Counted from the stretch's first letter, positions 10,855-20,502 are shown. The stretch is DNA of 64,000 nucleotides from Pseudoalteromonas sp. NC201 (GCF_002850255.1 NZ_CP022522.1:253049-317048), one strand, 5' to 3'. The notes: generated from the sequence alone by a model not told the origin. Program-made: numbers and translations.

Positions 10855-11067
10855 TTAGCAAATTCGGCTATAGTCTGGCTGACACATTAACGCCGGCAAG
10901 GTTTGGCAAGCTATATCAGAACCACACGTCCTTTCTCTAATCGATGTGGTTGCTGGAGTTGGCCATGAACCCGTTCCACCATTTATCCGTGGAGTATGTT
11001 GAGGAGATAACTGCGTGTTAATGTCTGATAGGTTCTTAAGACGTTTTTTGTTTAACTTAAATTGCAT
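10855..11067 (-). CDS. Small RiPP precursor-like peptide (class I lanthipeptide-type leader, double-Gly)
   Basis: A 70-residue gene in the gap between two plus-strand genes. The ATG at 11067 has an AAGGAAA ribosome site about 9 bases upstream; the frame also allows a TTG two codons earlier. The N-terminus MQFKLNKKRLKNLSD followed by TPRINGG at about residues 25-31 matches the leader pattern of proteobacterial small peptides annotated as class I lanthipeptide-like or GG-type natural-product precursors (LNKKxLKxLS ... TPxxxGG). The 39-residue core after the double glycine has one Trp, several Ser/Thr and three Cys, suitable for thioether or disulfide formation. No modification enzyme or peptidase-transporter lies nearby, so any maturation would act from elsewhere. 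Family assignment is from memory of the motif, not a search. Confidence 0.6.
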   Translation of the reverse strand: MQFKLNKKRLKNLSDINTQLSPQHTPRINGGTGSWPTPATTSIRERTCGSDIACQTLPALMCQPDYSRIC

Positions 11068-11233
11068 TGTCAATTTCCTTTTCTGTTAACGTTAGGTAAA
11101 TATTTTTGTTTTAAAAGTAATCATTAGTCAATTGCAAAAAATTCATAGGTCCGGAGGGGATAGCACTAAAGTGTGCTGTTTTTTTACAGTACAGCCGTTA
11201 TGCTAGAGCAAACAATAAAAAATCATCACAGTT

Positions 11234-14200
11234 ATGTTTTCTATCGGGCTGATCAGTCTTATTGCGCTGCTTTATTTAGCGCTTTTATTTACCATTGCAT
11301 GGGGCGCAGATAGGGCGAGTACTAAATTTAGATCTTATCGTGCCAAGCAAGTTACCTATGCCTTGTCACTAGGGGTGTATTGCACCTCTTGGGCGTTTTT
11401 TGGTACTACCGCGCAAGCGGCAAATAATGGCTGGTGGCTTGCCCCAACTTATGTTGGCACGATTTTACTGTTTATATTTGGTTGGCAAGTCTACACACGA
11501 ATTGCCGAAATATGCCGCCAGCAGCAGCTCACTTCCATGGCGGACTTTATTGCCACTCGTTACGGTAATTCTTCTAGTTTGTCTGGACTCATTTCTCTGA
11601 TCTCTGTCATTGCGGTTGTGCCCTATATTGCACTTCAGCTTAATGCCACCAGCGCCAGTATCGGTATGCTAACAAGCGACACTCAGCGGGTGAGTGTCGC
11701 GTTTTGGCAGGATAGTACTTTTTACATCACCTTGCTGTTAGCCCTGTTTGCTATTTTGTTTGGCACACGTAGGCTGAGACCGAGTGAGCATAACCCAGGG
11801 TTGATGACTGCCATCGCCTTTGAGTCATTAGTTAAGTTGCTGGCGTTTATTACTGTCGGTGTTTATGTCTGTTTTGTGCTCTTTGAATCGCCCACTCACT
11901 TATTTAACCAGGCAGCGCAGCAGGGAATTACCAAGCAAATAGAGGCATCGGCTAGCCCAACCTATGTTTATTTAGTTCATGTTCTTTTAGGGGTATTAGC
12001 AACGCTGTGTTTGCCGAGGCAGTTTCATACCTCTTTTATTGAATATGATGAACAAAATCAATTTAAGACCGCACGCTGGTTGTTTCCCGTTTATTTGTTG
12101 CTGATTAATTTATTTATTTTGCCGATCGCCTATGCCGGGCTGGTGTATTTTAATGGTCAAGATGTTGGTTACGATACGTTTGTGCTTGCCCTACCACTGG
12201 GATCTGATGCACCTTTAGTCGCTTTGACAGCCTTTTTAGGTGGGTTCTCTGCGGCGACGAGTATGGTGATAGTCTCAGCCATCGTGCTATCTATTATGAT
12301 CACCAATGACTTTATCAATCAATTTTTGTTGCGCCGCTCGCAGTTAAATTCGAGCCATCGGGGTTTATCTAAGTTTAATCTGCTCAATGCTCGACGGGTG
12401 GTTATTGTTGGCATTTTATTACTGAGTTATGCCAGTCATCGCGTGCTTGCTGAGGGCAACACGTTGGCCAATATGGGACTGATGTCATTTGCCTTGGTTG
12501 CGCAGTTTGCGCCCGCGATGGTGGTTGGTTTATGGTGGCGTGGGGCTTCATGCTTAGGTGCGCAATTGGGGATCGTGACGGGTTTTGCTATTTGGTTTTA
12601 CACGCTATTGTTACCGAGCCTCATTAGTGGCTTTAACTTCGAAAGTCACTGGTTGAGTGCGGGGCCTTTGAATATCACATGGTTAGCACCTTTAGACTTT
12701 TTGGGTCTGGGGTTAGACAGTACGAGCCAGTCCGTCCTGATTTCTTTAAGTGCAAATTTGTTGGTTTATTTGCTGGTGCCGTTTATTTCATCCGCTCGTC
12801 TTGCTGAGCGCTTACAAAGCAATAAATTTGTAATGCCGTCCAAATCTGCACAGTCCGCTAACACGGTCTTGAGTTTCCAGGATTTGGCAACATTACTGCA
12901 GCGCTTTAGCGAGCAAGCGCGTGCGCAGCAGCTTGTTGAGCTTCATTTTCCTAAAGAGCCTGCAAACTGGAAACTGCCAGCGCCATTGCAAGTGGAAAAT
13001 ATGATCGAACGGGAGATGTCGACGCTCGTTGGCGGGGCATCTGCGAAACTGATTTTAGATGTCGCCAAAGATGAAAAGCGCCAGCCTTTAGAGCAAGTTG
13101 CAGAATTTGTAGATGAAGCGTCACAGGTGCTACGTTTTAATCGCGACTTACTGCAGTCGACGATAGAAAACGTCAGTCAGGGGATAAGTGTAGTAGATAG
13201 TCAACTGCAATTGGTCGCTTGGAACCAGCGCTACGCAGAAATGTTTAACTATCCAGACAATGCGCTGTTTATCGGTCGTCCTGTGGCTGAGCTTATTCGT
13301 TACAATGCGCAGCGCGGACTGTTTGGTGATGCTGATGTCGAGCAGCAAGTAGAGAAGCGTCTATCACATTTACGACGAGGCAATGCGTATCGCTACCGCC
13401 GCGAGCATCACGATGGTCGAGTGTTTGAAATGCAAGGTAACCCATTGCCTGGAGGTGGATTTGTAACGACCTATACGGATATCACTGAGTTTGTAAAACA
13501 ACAATCCTTACTAGAGCAAGTTAATGTGAACCTAGAAGAAACAGTCGCGGCAAGGACTAAAGAGTTGATAGATGCCAACCGAGCTTTATCTTCTGCTAAG
13601 CGCCAAGCAGAGCATGCAACGGAGAGTAAAACCCGCTTTTTCGCCGCAGCGAGTCATGATCTGTTACAGCCATTTAACGCAGCGAGCCTGTTTTGTTCAT
13701 TGATGAGTGAAAAGGCCCAAGGGACCGACTTAGCTGAGCTTTCGCAAAGCATCAAAAGTTCATTGGCAAGTGCTGAAGAACTGTTGTCGAGCATTCTTGA
13801 GCTCACAAAGTTAGAGGCTGGGGCGTTTAAGGTTAATCGCTCGCGCTTTGCATTGTCGTCACTGCTGGAACCATTGGAAAATGAATATGGGGCGGTTGCG
13901 AAAGACAAAGGATTAGCGTTTGCAGTGCAGGTTTGTGATGTCATGCTCTACACCGATAAAGCACTGCTAAAAAGGGTATTGGGAAACTTACTGAGTAACG
14001 CTATCCGTTACACTGAGTCTGGTACGGTAAGACTTATTGCTGAATGTCAGGGGGAGAGTGTTTCTATCATTGTTGAAGACACAGGCGTGGGCATTGCAAA
14101 GCAAGATCAGGACGCCATATTTCAAGAGTTCAAACAGCTTCACAGTAAAGAGCTAGCGCAGGGGTTAGGACTTGGACTTGCGATCAGCAAACGAATTTGC

Positions 14201-14692
14201 GAAGTGTTGGAAATTCCCATCACCCTTGGCTCACAACTTAATAAAGGCACACAATTTACCTTAACACTGCCAAGTTTTGGAATGCAGACGGATCAAAAGA
14301 CCGAAGTAACCGCTGACAAACCCAGCGGTGATACACAATTATCGGGGCTATCTATTTGGTTGCTAGATAATGATGCCAACGCACTTAATGCATTATCTCA
14401 AGTATTATTAAGTTGGGGGTGTCAAGTAGCTGTGGCGCGAGATGAAGCAGAGCTTAGTGCGCTGCAAGCAACGAGTCGTGCAGATATGCTGATCGCGGAT
14501 TATCAGCTTGATCATGGTGTCACGGGACTTGAGGTGATAGCAGCGCTTAAGCTTGATGATATGCCAATCATTATTAACACGGCTAACCACGACGAGGCTA
14601 TTCGCGAGCGAGTGAGTGATGCAGGGATCCCATTACTCTATAAACCACTTAAAACGCCAGCCCTAAAGCGCATGATTAAGCGACTAATCTAG
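11234..14692 (+). CDS. crbS: CrbS-type hybrid sensor histidine kinase with sodium/solute symporter domain
   Basis: A 1152-residue membrane kinase. Residues 1-520 form a sodium:solute symporter (SLC5) module of about 13 spans (start MFSIGLISLIALLYLALLF; YCTSWAFFGT near 50-60). A STAC-like linker, a PAS domain (about 635-755) and a coiled coil follow. Next come HisKA with the H-box ASHDLLQPF (His808), an HATPase with NLLSNAIRYT and the G boxes, and a C-terminal receiver with phospho-acceptor Asp1089 (LIADYQL). This architecture is that of CrbS of Vibrio and MxtR of Pseudomonas, which control the acetate switch (acs) through a LuxR-type partner; that partner lies convergently next door. The SLC5 ligand here is unknown. 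Confidence 0.88.
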   Translation: MFSIGLISLIALLYLALLFTIAWGADRASTKFRSYRAKQVTYALSLGVYCTSWAFFGTTAQAANNGWWLAPTYVGTILLFIFGWQVYTRIAEICRQQQLTSMADFIATRYGNSSSLSGLISLISVIAVVPYIALQLNATSASIGMLTSDTQRVSVAFWQDSTFYITLLLALFAILFGTRRLRPSEHNPGLMTAIAFESLVKLLAFITVGVYVCFVLFESPTHLFNQAAQQGITKQIEASASPTYVYLVHVLLGVLATLCLPRQFHTSFIEYDEQNQFKTARWLFPVYLLLINLFILPIAYAGLVYFNGQDVGYDTFVLALPLGSDAPLVALTAFLGGFSAATSMVIVSAIVLSIMITNDFINQFLLRRSQLNSSHRGLSKFNLLNARRVVIVGILLLSYASHRVLAEGNTLANMGLMSFALVAQFAPAMVVGLWWRGASCLGAQLGIVTGFAIWFYTLLLPSLISGFNFESHWLSAGPLNITWLAPLDFLGLGLDSTSQSVLISLSANLLVYLLVPFISSARLAERLQSNKFVMPSKSAQSANTVLSFQDLATLLQRFSEQARAQQLVELHFPKEPANWKLPAPLQVENMIEREMSTLVGGASAKLILDVAKDEKRQPLEQVAEFVDEASQVLRFNRDLLQSTIENVSQGISVVDSQLQLVAWNQRYAEMFNYPDNALFIGRPVAELIRYNAQRGLFGDADVEQQVEKRLSHLRRGNAYRYRREHHDGRVFEMQGNPLPGGGFVTTYTDITEFVKQQSLLEQVNVNLEETVAARTKELIDANRALSSAKRQAEHATESKTRFFAAASHDLLQPFNAASLFCSLMSEKAQGTDLAELSQSIKSSLASAEELLSSILELTKLEAGAFKVNRSRFALSSLLEPLENEYGAVAKDKGLAFAVQVCDVMLYTDKALLKRVLGNLLSNAIRYTESGTVRLIAECQGESVSIIVEDTGVGIAKQDQDAIFQEFKQLHSKELAQGLGLGLAISKRICEVLEIPITLGSQLNKGTQFTLTLPSFGMQTDQKTEVTADKPSGDTQLSGLSIWLLDNDANALNALSQVLLSWGCQVAVARDEAELSALQATSRADMLIADYQLDHGVTGLEVIAALKLDDMPIIINTANHDEAIRERVSDAGIPLLYKPLKTPALKRMIKRLI

Positions 14693-14696
14693 TTGT

Positions 14697-15362
14697 TTAT
14701 GTGCTCGCTTCATCGTCGAGATGCACATCCGTAGCCAGCTGATTAAAGAGGATCCCAGCTTGGGTGCGGTTATACACATTGAGCTTTTTTAAAATAGCTG
14801 AAACATGCTGTTTGATGGTGGTCTCTTGAATCGACATTGCATACGCAATCTGCTTATTCAAAAGGCCGTCGGCAATCATGGTTAATACTCGATATTGCTG
14901 GGGAGTTAGCTTTTCTAAATTACGCGCAAATTGCGCTTGTTCGCTGTCATTTTCAGGCGCGATATCCACGATCTCGGGTAACCAAGTTTCTCCTTCAATA
15001 ACGAGCTTGATGGCATCACTGATCACCTCTAGTGAGGAAGACTTGGGAATATAAGCGCTTGCCCCGAGGGCAATGCATTGGCTAATAATGGCTGCCGATT
15101 CGTTGGCTGAAACCATGATCACTAATATGTCTGGATACTGATTTCTTAACCGGGCAAGACCTTCGAGACCTTTCGCGCCAGGAATAGATAAGTCCAAAAA
15201 TACTAGCTCTGTTTCAGGATGCGCGAGCAACATCTCGAATAAGCTGTCTAAGGTACTGGCTTCTTTGATAGGGTCATGACCAATCGCTTGTGCAGCGGCT
15301 TGTTTGAGTGCGCTGCGAAATAATGGGTGGTCATCAGCGATAATTGCTTGCACCTGAGGCAT
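14697..15362 (-). CDS. crbR: CrbR-type LuxR-family response regulator
   Basis: A 221-residue two-domain regulator. The receiver begins AIIADDHPLFRSALKQ (acidic pair Asp10-Asp11), has phospho-acceptor Asp57 in LVFLDLSIPG and a Lys in the IPKSSS switch. A GerE-type helix-turn-helix at about 155-215 reads LTPQQYRVLTMIADGLLNKQ. The protein pairs with the hybrid kinase ending 4 bases away on the other strand. By analogy with CrbS/CrbR (Vibrio) and MxtR/ErdR (Pseudomonas) it would activate acetate and related short-chain acid metabolism. That role is inferred; the neighbouring hydroxybutyrate genes fit it as possible targets. Confidence 0.85.
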   Translation of the reverse strand: MPQVQAIIADDHPLFRSALKQAAAQAIGHDPIKEASTLDSLFEMLLAHPETELVFLDLSIPGAKGLEGLARLRNQYPDILVIMVSANESAAIISQCIALGASAYIPKSSSLEVISDAIKLVIEGETWLPEIVDIAPENDSEQAQFARNLEKLTPQQYRVLTMIADGLLNKQIAYAMSIQETTIKQHVSAILKKLNVYNRTQAGILFNQLATDVHLDDEAST

Positions 15363-15459
15363 CCTTAACTAACTCCTAGTATCCGTTGTTATAGGGTATT
15401 TCCAAAACTACATCAAGTGATTGAGATAGCGAGGCTCCCTTGCAGCCTCGCTTTCGGTG

Positions 15460-17742
15460 CTAAAAACGATAACCCACGGTAAGCGAAACGGTTCTTGGGT
15501 CGCCAAAGTAGCCTATCAAAGTATTATCACCACCAAGCCCCGGCGTGTACTTACTCACATTACTCGGATCGCTCGGGTCTGGTGTCACGAACTGATAGCC
15601 TCCTATCATATATTCTTCATCGGTCAGGTTTTTCCCATGAAGACCAACACGCCAATTGCCGTCTGTGCTATACCAATTAATACTCAGGTTGACTAAACCA
15701 TAGCTATCCTGCGTCAGTAGGCTATCTTCCTCAAATAAGACATAATCACCACGATGGTAGTAGCTGGCATTGAATACCCAATCGCCAATATCACTGTAGA
15801 GTTTGTATGTCGCCCCAAGGTTAAAAGTTAAATCAGGGGTGTTAGAAATACTAAAGCGGTCTGATTTGTCAAATGTCGCGCCTGTGTCTGGGTTAGTGTC
15901 GAGTACCTCTTCGAAGTCGCTGTCTATATATCCTATTGCGGCGTCAAAACTCAGCGCCTCTGTAGCGACATAGCTCAGCTCGGCTTCAATACCATTTGCT
16001 GTAGACTTACCAATGTTGCCAAGTCGTTGGTTTAGATCGGCAGAAGTTGCACCGGGCAATACGGAAATATATTGGCGGTCTTTGTGATCTAACGTGAATA
16101 GCGTGATATTGGCTCTTAGATTATCGTTCCACTCGCTTTTCATTCCGATTTCGAATGAATCTACGATTTCAGGGTCTGCAGCAGGCTCTGCGGTGCTGGC
16201 TCTGGGGTTGAAGGTGCCGGATTTAAATCCTTGAGCATAGCTGGCAAAGAACATAATATCGCGGTTGTATTGATATTCCACTCCCACTCTTGGTGTAAAC
16301 CGTGACCAATCTTCTTCATCGTCAAGCACTGACGGTACGAGTTCACCAGCAGGGCGTGTATAACCTGGGATCCAATTTGATTCGGGATACACGACATCAA
16401 AGACCAAACCATTGCTGACTTGTGCCTCTTTGCTGTCTTTAGTATAACGAGCGCCCAATGTGAGCGACCACTGCTCTGCTAAATCAATGGTGCCTTGAAT
16501 GTACGCGGCTTTACTATTTGAGTTGTTACAACCACTGACTTCTCGCGTAAGACCGGGAGCGCCCAAGCTTTGTCCTAACACTTCTAAAATTGCTTGGAAT
16601 TGACCGCATGATTCGCCATCGTAATAATATAGACCTGAGACAAATTTATAGCCGCTACCTGCATGGCTTAGCTGTATCTCATGCGTGGTTTGCTCGTCAT
16701 CATAAATGGCGGGTACATCAAAGATCCGTAATGGCGTATTATCAAAGTCGATATTGGTCGGGGAGTAACTATCTCGGCTAGCACCGATGTATTTTATTGT
16801 GGTGGCGTCAGAAAGATCCCAGCGAGCGGTCAAACTATATCCCTCAAGCTCGACTTTATTCCAGGTTGGCATACTGGTGTAAGAATCAAATACGCTGTCG
16901 GGCACAGGGGCGTCAGTCAGTAAGCTCGGCAACAAGCGATAACCTCCTTTAGAGTTGGAGTCATCGTCGGTTTTATCCCATGCTAAACGGAAGAACAAAT
17001 CATCGCTTGGACGATATTCCAAGGTTAACCGTGCAGCTTGAATTTCTTTATTGTAGTTTTCCTTGTCTTGGCCGGGTAGCGTTGAAACCTTGAATTCACC
17101 AAAGCCATCTCGATTCAAAGTAGCAAAGCCATAACCTAAGTAGAGCATGTCTTCCACGAGCGGCAATTGACCTGTGATCTTAAGATCGCGTTGATTATAA
17201 CTACCAACCGTCCCTTCCACGTTAAATGTCGCATCGCCAGACATTTCCTTAGTGACATATTTTATTGCGCCACCAATGGTGTTTTTGCCATATAGTGTTC
17301 CTTGCGGTCCACGTAGTACTTCGATCTGTTGTACATCAAGGAGGTCGAGTACAGCCCCTTGCGGCCTTGCCAAATAAATGTCATCGACGTAAATGCCGAC
17401 ACCAGGTTCATAACCCCACAATGGGTCTTGTTGCCCGACACCACGAATAAAGGCAGTGAGGGTGGAGTTAGTGCCACGGCTAGCTTGAAGCGTGGTATTG
17501 GGTGAAAACTGCTGGACTTCAGAGAGTACCGAAATGCCATTTTCGAGTAGATCGGTTTCACCGATAGAAGTCACTGCAACTGGAACGGTTTGAAGGTTTT
17601 CTACCGTCTTACGCGCCGTGACTTCGATGCGTTCTAGCTTGCCTTCTGATTGTGTTGCTTGTTCTGCTGCCGCTGGGCTGACTTGAGTTGCGAGTGTAAT
17701 AGCCAACGCGATAGCTGAATATCTAGGTTGGTAAATGTTCAT
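15460..17742 (-). CDS. TonB-dependent outer-membrane receptor
   Basis: A 760-residue receptor. The N-terminal signal peptide ends near the SPAAAEQ motif (about residues 21-27), the TonB-box region is around IEVTARKT, a plug domain follows (VYVDD-type GIYVDDIYLARPQGAVLDL and VLRGPQGTLYGKNTIGGAI), then a 22-strand barrel ending in the C-terminal aromatic VGYRF. The start at 17742 is chosen over one 14 codons upstream because AGGGA precedes it at good spacing and the signal peptide begins there. It is transcribed away from a permease-esterase-dehydrogenase-CoA-transferase operon, with a shared regulatory gap holding palindromes. I infer that it imports a hydroxybutyrate-type ester or oligomer; iron-chelate uptake is the main alternative, although no Fur box was recognised. 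Confidence 0.9.
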   Translation of the reverse strand: MNIYQPRYSAIALAITLATQVSPAAAEQATQSEGKLERIEVTARKTVENLQTVPVAVTSIGETDLLENGISVLSEVQQFSPNTTLQASRGTNSTLTAFIRGVGQQDPLWGYEPGVGIYVDDIYLARPQGAVLDLLDVQQIEVLRGPQGTLYGKNTIGGAIKYVTKEMSGDATFNVEGTVGSYNQRDLKITGQLPLVEDMLYLGYGFATLNRDGFGEFKVSTLPGQDKENYNKEIQAARLTLEYRPSDDLFFRLAWDKTDDDSNSKGGYRLLPSLLTDAPVPDSVFDSYTSMPTWNKVELEGYSLTARWDLSDATTIKYIGASRDSYSPTNIDFDNTPLRIFDVPAIYDDEQTTHEIQLSHAGSGYKFVSGLYYYDGESCGQFQAILEVLGQSLGAPGLTREVSGCNNSNSKAAYIQGTIDLAEQWSLTLGARYTKDSKEAQVSNGLVFDVVYPESNWIPGYTRPAGELVPSVLDDEEDWSRFTPRVGVEYQYNRDIMFFASYAQGFKSGTFNPRASTAEPAADPEIVDSFEIGMKSEWNDNLRANITLFTLDHKDRQYISVLPGATSADLNQRLGNIGKSTANGIEAELSYVATEALSFDAAIGYIDSDFEEVLDTNPDTGATFDKSDRFSISNTPDLTFNLGATYKLYSDIGDWVFNASYYHRGDYVLFEEDSLLTQDSYGLVNLSINWYSTDGNWRVGLHGKNLTDEEYMIGGYQFVTPDPSDPSNVSKYTPGLGGDNTLIGYFGDPRTVSLTVGYRF

Positions 17743-17816
17743 CCTGTGGTCCCTATTATTGTCATTTTGGGTGCTTGTTGTCACACCAAAGCATAGGGGA
17801 GTTGTAAAGTTTTTCT

Positions 17817-17892
17817 ATTAGTACCTTAGTACTAATGCCTTGATACGCTAGGATTAACACGGGGTGTAGGGCTTCTATAACCTTAGTACTAT
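17817..17892. promoter_or_regulatory. Palindromic operator candidate, two related sites
   Basis: Site 1 (17817-17836) is a perfect dyad, ATTAGTAC-CTTA-GTACTAAT. Site 2 (about 17877-17892) repeats the core CCTTAGTACTA with a poorer left half. Core-to-core distance is about 56 bases, between the divergent TonB receptor gene and the permease operon. The dyads suit a dimeric regulator; which one is unknown, the neighbouring LuxR-type regulator being a candidate. Confidence 0.55.
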
Positions 17893-17990
17893 GGTTTTTA
17901 TTGTGCTTGCACGCCACACTGATATTCATCAACAGCATGCCCAACACATCAATTTATAACGGGCATTAATAACAATAAAAGGAAGCCCTT

Positions 17991-19295
17991 ATGCTCAGTA
18001 TGCTTGGACTGGCAGGGGGACTTGGCCTGCTTATTTGGCTAACTCTCCGTGGCGTAAACTTGTTTATCGCAGCTCCACTGTGCGCTTTATTGGTCGCATT
18101 AACGAGTGGCGTTGCGCTATTTCCCACAGAAGCTGTAGAAAGCAGCTTTCTTACACTCTATATGGATGGCTTTGCTGGCTTTTTGAGTGCTTGGTTTTTC
18201 ATGTTCTTGCTTGGCTCTTTGTTCGGTAAGTTCATGGAAGACTGCGGTGCTGCCGACAGCGTGGCACGCTATATTGTCGACAAGTTAGGTATGAAACATG
18301 CGGTATTAGCGGTGGTGATTGCCTGTGCGGTACTAACGTATGGCGGTGTCAGCGTTTTTATTGTGGCTTTCTCTGTCTACCCTATGGCGCTCAGCTTATT
18401 TAAAGATGCCAATTTACCAAGGCGCTTTATTCCCGCAACTCTGGCCTTCGGCTCGGTCACCTTCACCATGACTTCGGCAGGCTCCCCTGAAATTCAAAAC
18501 TGGATCCCAATAAAATATTTAGGCACTTCGCCTTATGCAGCTTGGGAAGTCAGTCTAGTGGTTGCCACGTTTATGGCTATTACGGGCTATTGGTGGTTGA
18601 AAAAGATGATAGCCAAAGCGGTGGCAAATGGTGAGCACTTTGAAGCGAAAGAAGACGACCCTGAAATCCATGAACGTAACTATCCTCATCCAATCACTGG
18701 CGTACTGCCTCTAATCGTGGTGTTGATTTTATCTTTTACACTTCATGATGTGCTGCAGCAAAGTGCACTCATTGTAGCTCTACTTGGCGGTGTACTCAGT
18801 ATTGTCGCGATTAACTTTAAGCATTTTCATAACATGGGGGCCGCGATTAACTTAGGCACAACTGGGGCGCTAGTTGCTATCGGTAATACCAGTGCGGTAG
18901 TGGGTTTTGGTGCGGTAGCAAAAAACACCGAGGCATTTCAATTAGCGGTCGATATGATGACACAGATGCCCGGTAATGAGCTACTTGGCGCCGCTGTGGC
19001 GGTAAGTGTAATAGCCGGTTTAACTGGTTCGGCATCCGGTGGGCAAGCTATTGCGTTACCTTTAGTGGCACCGCACTACATTGATGCGGGTGTCAATCCA
19101 GAACAATTACATCGTGTTGTCGCTATTAGCTCAGGCGCTTTGGATACCTTACCGCACAATGGTTATGTGGTCACAACCATTCGCGCCATCTGTAAAGAAA
19201 CACATCAACGAGCATACTGGTCCATGGCTGCGTTGACTGCGGTCGTGCCGCTGGTGGGCGTTGCCCTCGCATTAACCCTATTCATCTTATTTTAA
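17991..19295 (+). CDS. GntP-family permease, probable short-chain hydroxy-acid transporter
   Basis: A 434-residue inner-membrane protein with about 12 spans of the GntP/ion-transporter type (LGSLFGKFMEDCGAADSVARYIV and TYGGVSVFIVAFSVYP are characteristic). GntP members import gluconate, but many marine relatives sit beside 3-hydroxybutyrate or acetoacetate genes. Here the operon contains a hydroxybutyrate dehydrogenase and a 3-oxoacid CoA-transferase, so import of 3-hydroxybutyrate or acetoacetate is a reasonable inference. An AAAAGGAAG ribosome site precedes the ATG. First gene of the operon. Confidence 0.8.
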   Translation: MLSMLGLAGGLGLLIWLTLRGVNLFIAAPLCALLVALTSGVALFPTEAVESSFLTLYMDGFAGFLSAWFFMFLLGSLFGKFMEDCGAADSVARYIVDKLGMKHAVLAVVIACAVLTYGGVSVFIVAFSVYPMALSLFKDANLPRRFIPATLAFGSVTFTMTSAGSPEIQNWIPIKYLGTSPYAAWEVSLVVATFMAITGYWWLKKMIAKAVANGEHFEAKEDDPEIHERNYPHPITGVLPLIVVLILSFTLHDVLQQSALIVALLGGVLSIVAINFKHFHNMGAAINLGTTGALVAIGNTSAVVGFGAVAKNTEAFQLAVDMMTQMPGNELLGAAVAVSVIAGLTGSASGGQAIALPLVAPHYIDAGVNPEQLHRVVAISSGALDTLPHNGYVVTTIRAICKETHQRAYWSMAALTAVVPLVGVALALTLFILF

Positions 19296-19310
19296 CGGAG
19301 AGATACAGCA

Positions 19311-20489
19311 ATGAAGCGGATTTTCCTGTTACTTTTGTTCGTTGCCAGCAATATTGTCTATGGCAGTGAGACAAACAAACTTATGCTGGTTGAAAAGCGG
19401 GCATTTACACTTGCGCATTTTACTACGGAGTCTGGAGCCAGCATTCCTGAAGTTAAGGTCGGCTGGGAAAGCTATGGCAAATTAAATGCCGACAAAAGCA
19501 ATGCAATTTTGATCACGCATTTCTTTTCTGGCACATCTCATGCTGCGGGTAAGTATCGAGAGTCTGACGTGTTGGCAGGTTACTGGGATGCTATTATCGG
19601 CCCGGGCAAAGCGATAGATACTAACAAGTACTTTGTAATAAGCGCAGATACTTTGGTCAATGCAAACTGGCATAGTAAAGATGTGATCACGACGGGCCCA
19701 GCGTCTATTAATCCGAAAACGGGCAAACCTTACGGCTTGGATTTTCCCGTGGTGACCATCGGTGATTTTGTTGAAGTGCAAAAGCAACTATTGGATAGCT
19801 TAGGTATCGACAAACTACATGCGGTGATGGGCGCGTCTATGGGGTCTTTCCAAGCGTTAGAATGGTCGGTGCGCTATCCCGAAAAAGTGTCACGTTTAAT
19901 TCATGTGATTGGCGCGGCAAAGATGGATGCTTGGACCGTTGCAGCTTTAGAGAAATGGGCTTTACCTATTCGACTTGATCCAAATTGGCAGGGCGGGGAC
20001 TACTACGACGGGGAAAGGCCGCTTGCTGGACTCACGGCCACGATGCTTAATATTACTCAAGATGCGATGCACCCCGCTATTTACAACGCCAGTTTTCCAG
20101 ACTTTATTGTGCTTGATCCCAAAGCAAAACAAGATATTCGTCAGCTTCCTAAACTCAGCCAAACGCTAGCCACGCGCGCACGAGCGAGAGCTGAAACGCA
20201 AGATGCGAATTCAATCTTGTATTTAGTCCGCGCCTCGCAATTATACACCGCAGGCATGCAAGGTAATTTTGATAGTGCTATTGATAAAATCACAGCAAAG
20301 GTTTTGTTGATGCCTGCAAGCAAAGACTTGTTATTAAGGCCTGAGCCCATTCGTAAGCTAGCAGAAACCCTAAAAGCTAAGAATAAAGACGTGCAGATCA
20401 CAGAGATAGAAGGCGTTTGGGGGCATTTAGACGGTATTTTTTCAATTCAATCACAGGCTGACACCATTGCTCAGTTCTTAGCAAAATAA
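19311..20489 (+). CDS. Secreted MetX-like alpha/beta hydrolase (E22-type esterase)
   Basis: A 392-residue protein with a clear signal peptide (KRIFLLLLFVASNIVYG, cleavage near 18-19), so probably periplasmic. The fold is that of homoserine O-acetyltransferase (MetX), with the nucleophile elbow GASMGS (Ser176), Asp339 (PASKD) and His372 (WGHLDG) as the likely triad. True MetX is cytoplasmic; the signal peptide and context argue for an esterase instead, the type NCBI names E22 family MetX-like putative esterase. Within an operon for 3-hydroxybutyrate use, cleavage of hydroxybutyrate esters or oligomers in the periplasm is the likely job. Substrate not proven. It lies 15 bases after the permease gene with a GGAGAGA ribosome site. 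Confidence 0.8.
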   Translation: MKRIFLLLLFVASNIVYGSETNKLMLVEKRAFTLAHFTTESGASIPEVKVGWESYGKLNADKSNAILITHFFSGTSHAAGKYRESDVLAGYWDAIIGPGKAIDTNKYFVISADTLVNANWHSKDVITTGPASINPKTGKPYGLDFPVVTIGDFVEVQKQLLDSLGIDKLHAVMGASMGSFQALEWSVRYPEKVSRLIHVIGAAKMDAWTVAALEKWALPIRLDPNWQGGDYYDGERPLAGLTATMLNITQDAMHPAIYNASFPDFIVLDPKAKQDIRQLPKLSQTLATRARARAETQDANSILYLVRASQLYTAGMQGNFDSAIDKITAKVLLMPASKDLLLRPEPIRKLAETLKAKNKDVQITEIEGVWGHLDGIFSIQSQADTIAQFLAK

Positions 20490-20502
20490 TCAAGGAGTGA
20501 CG

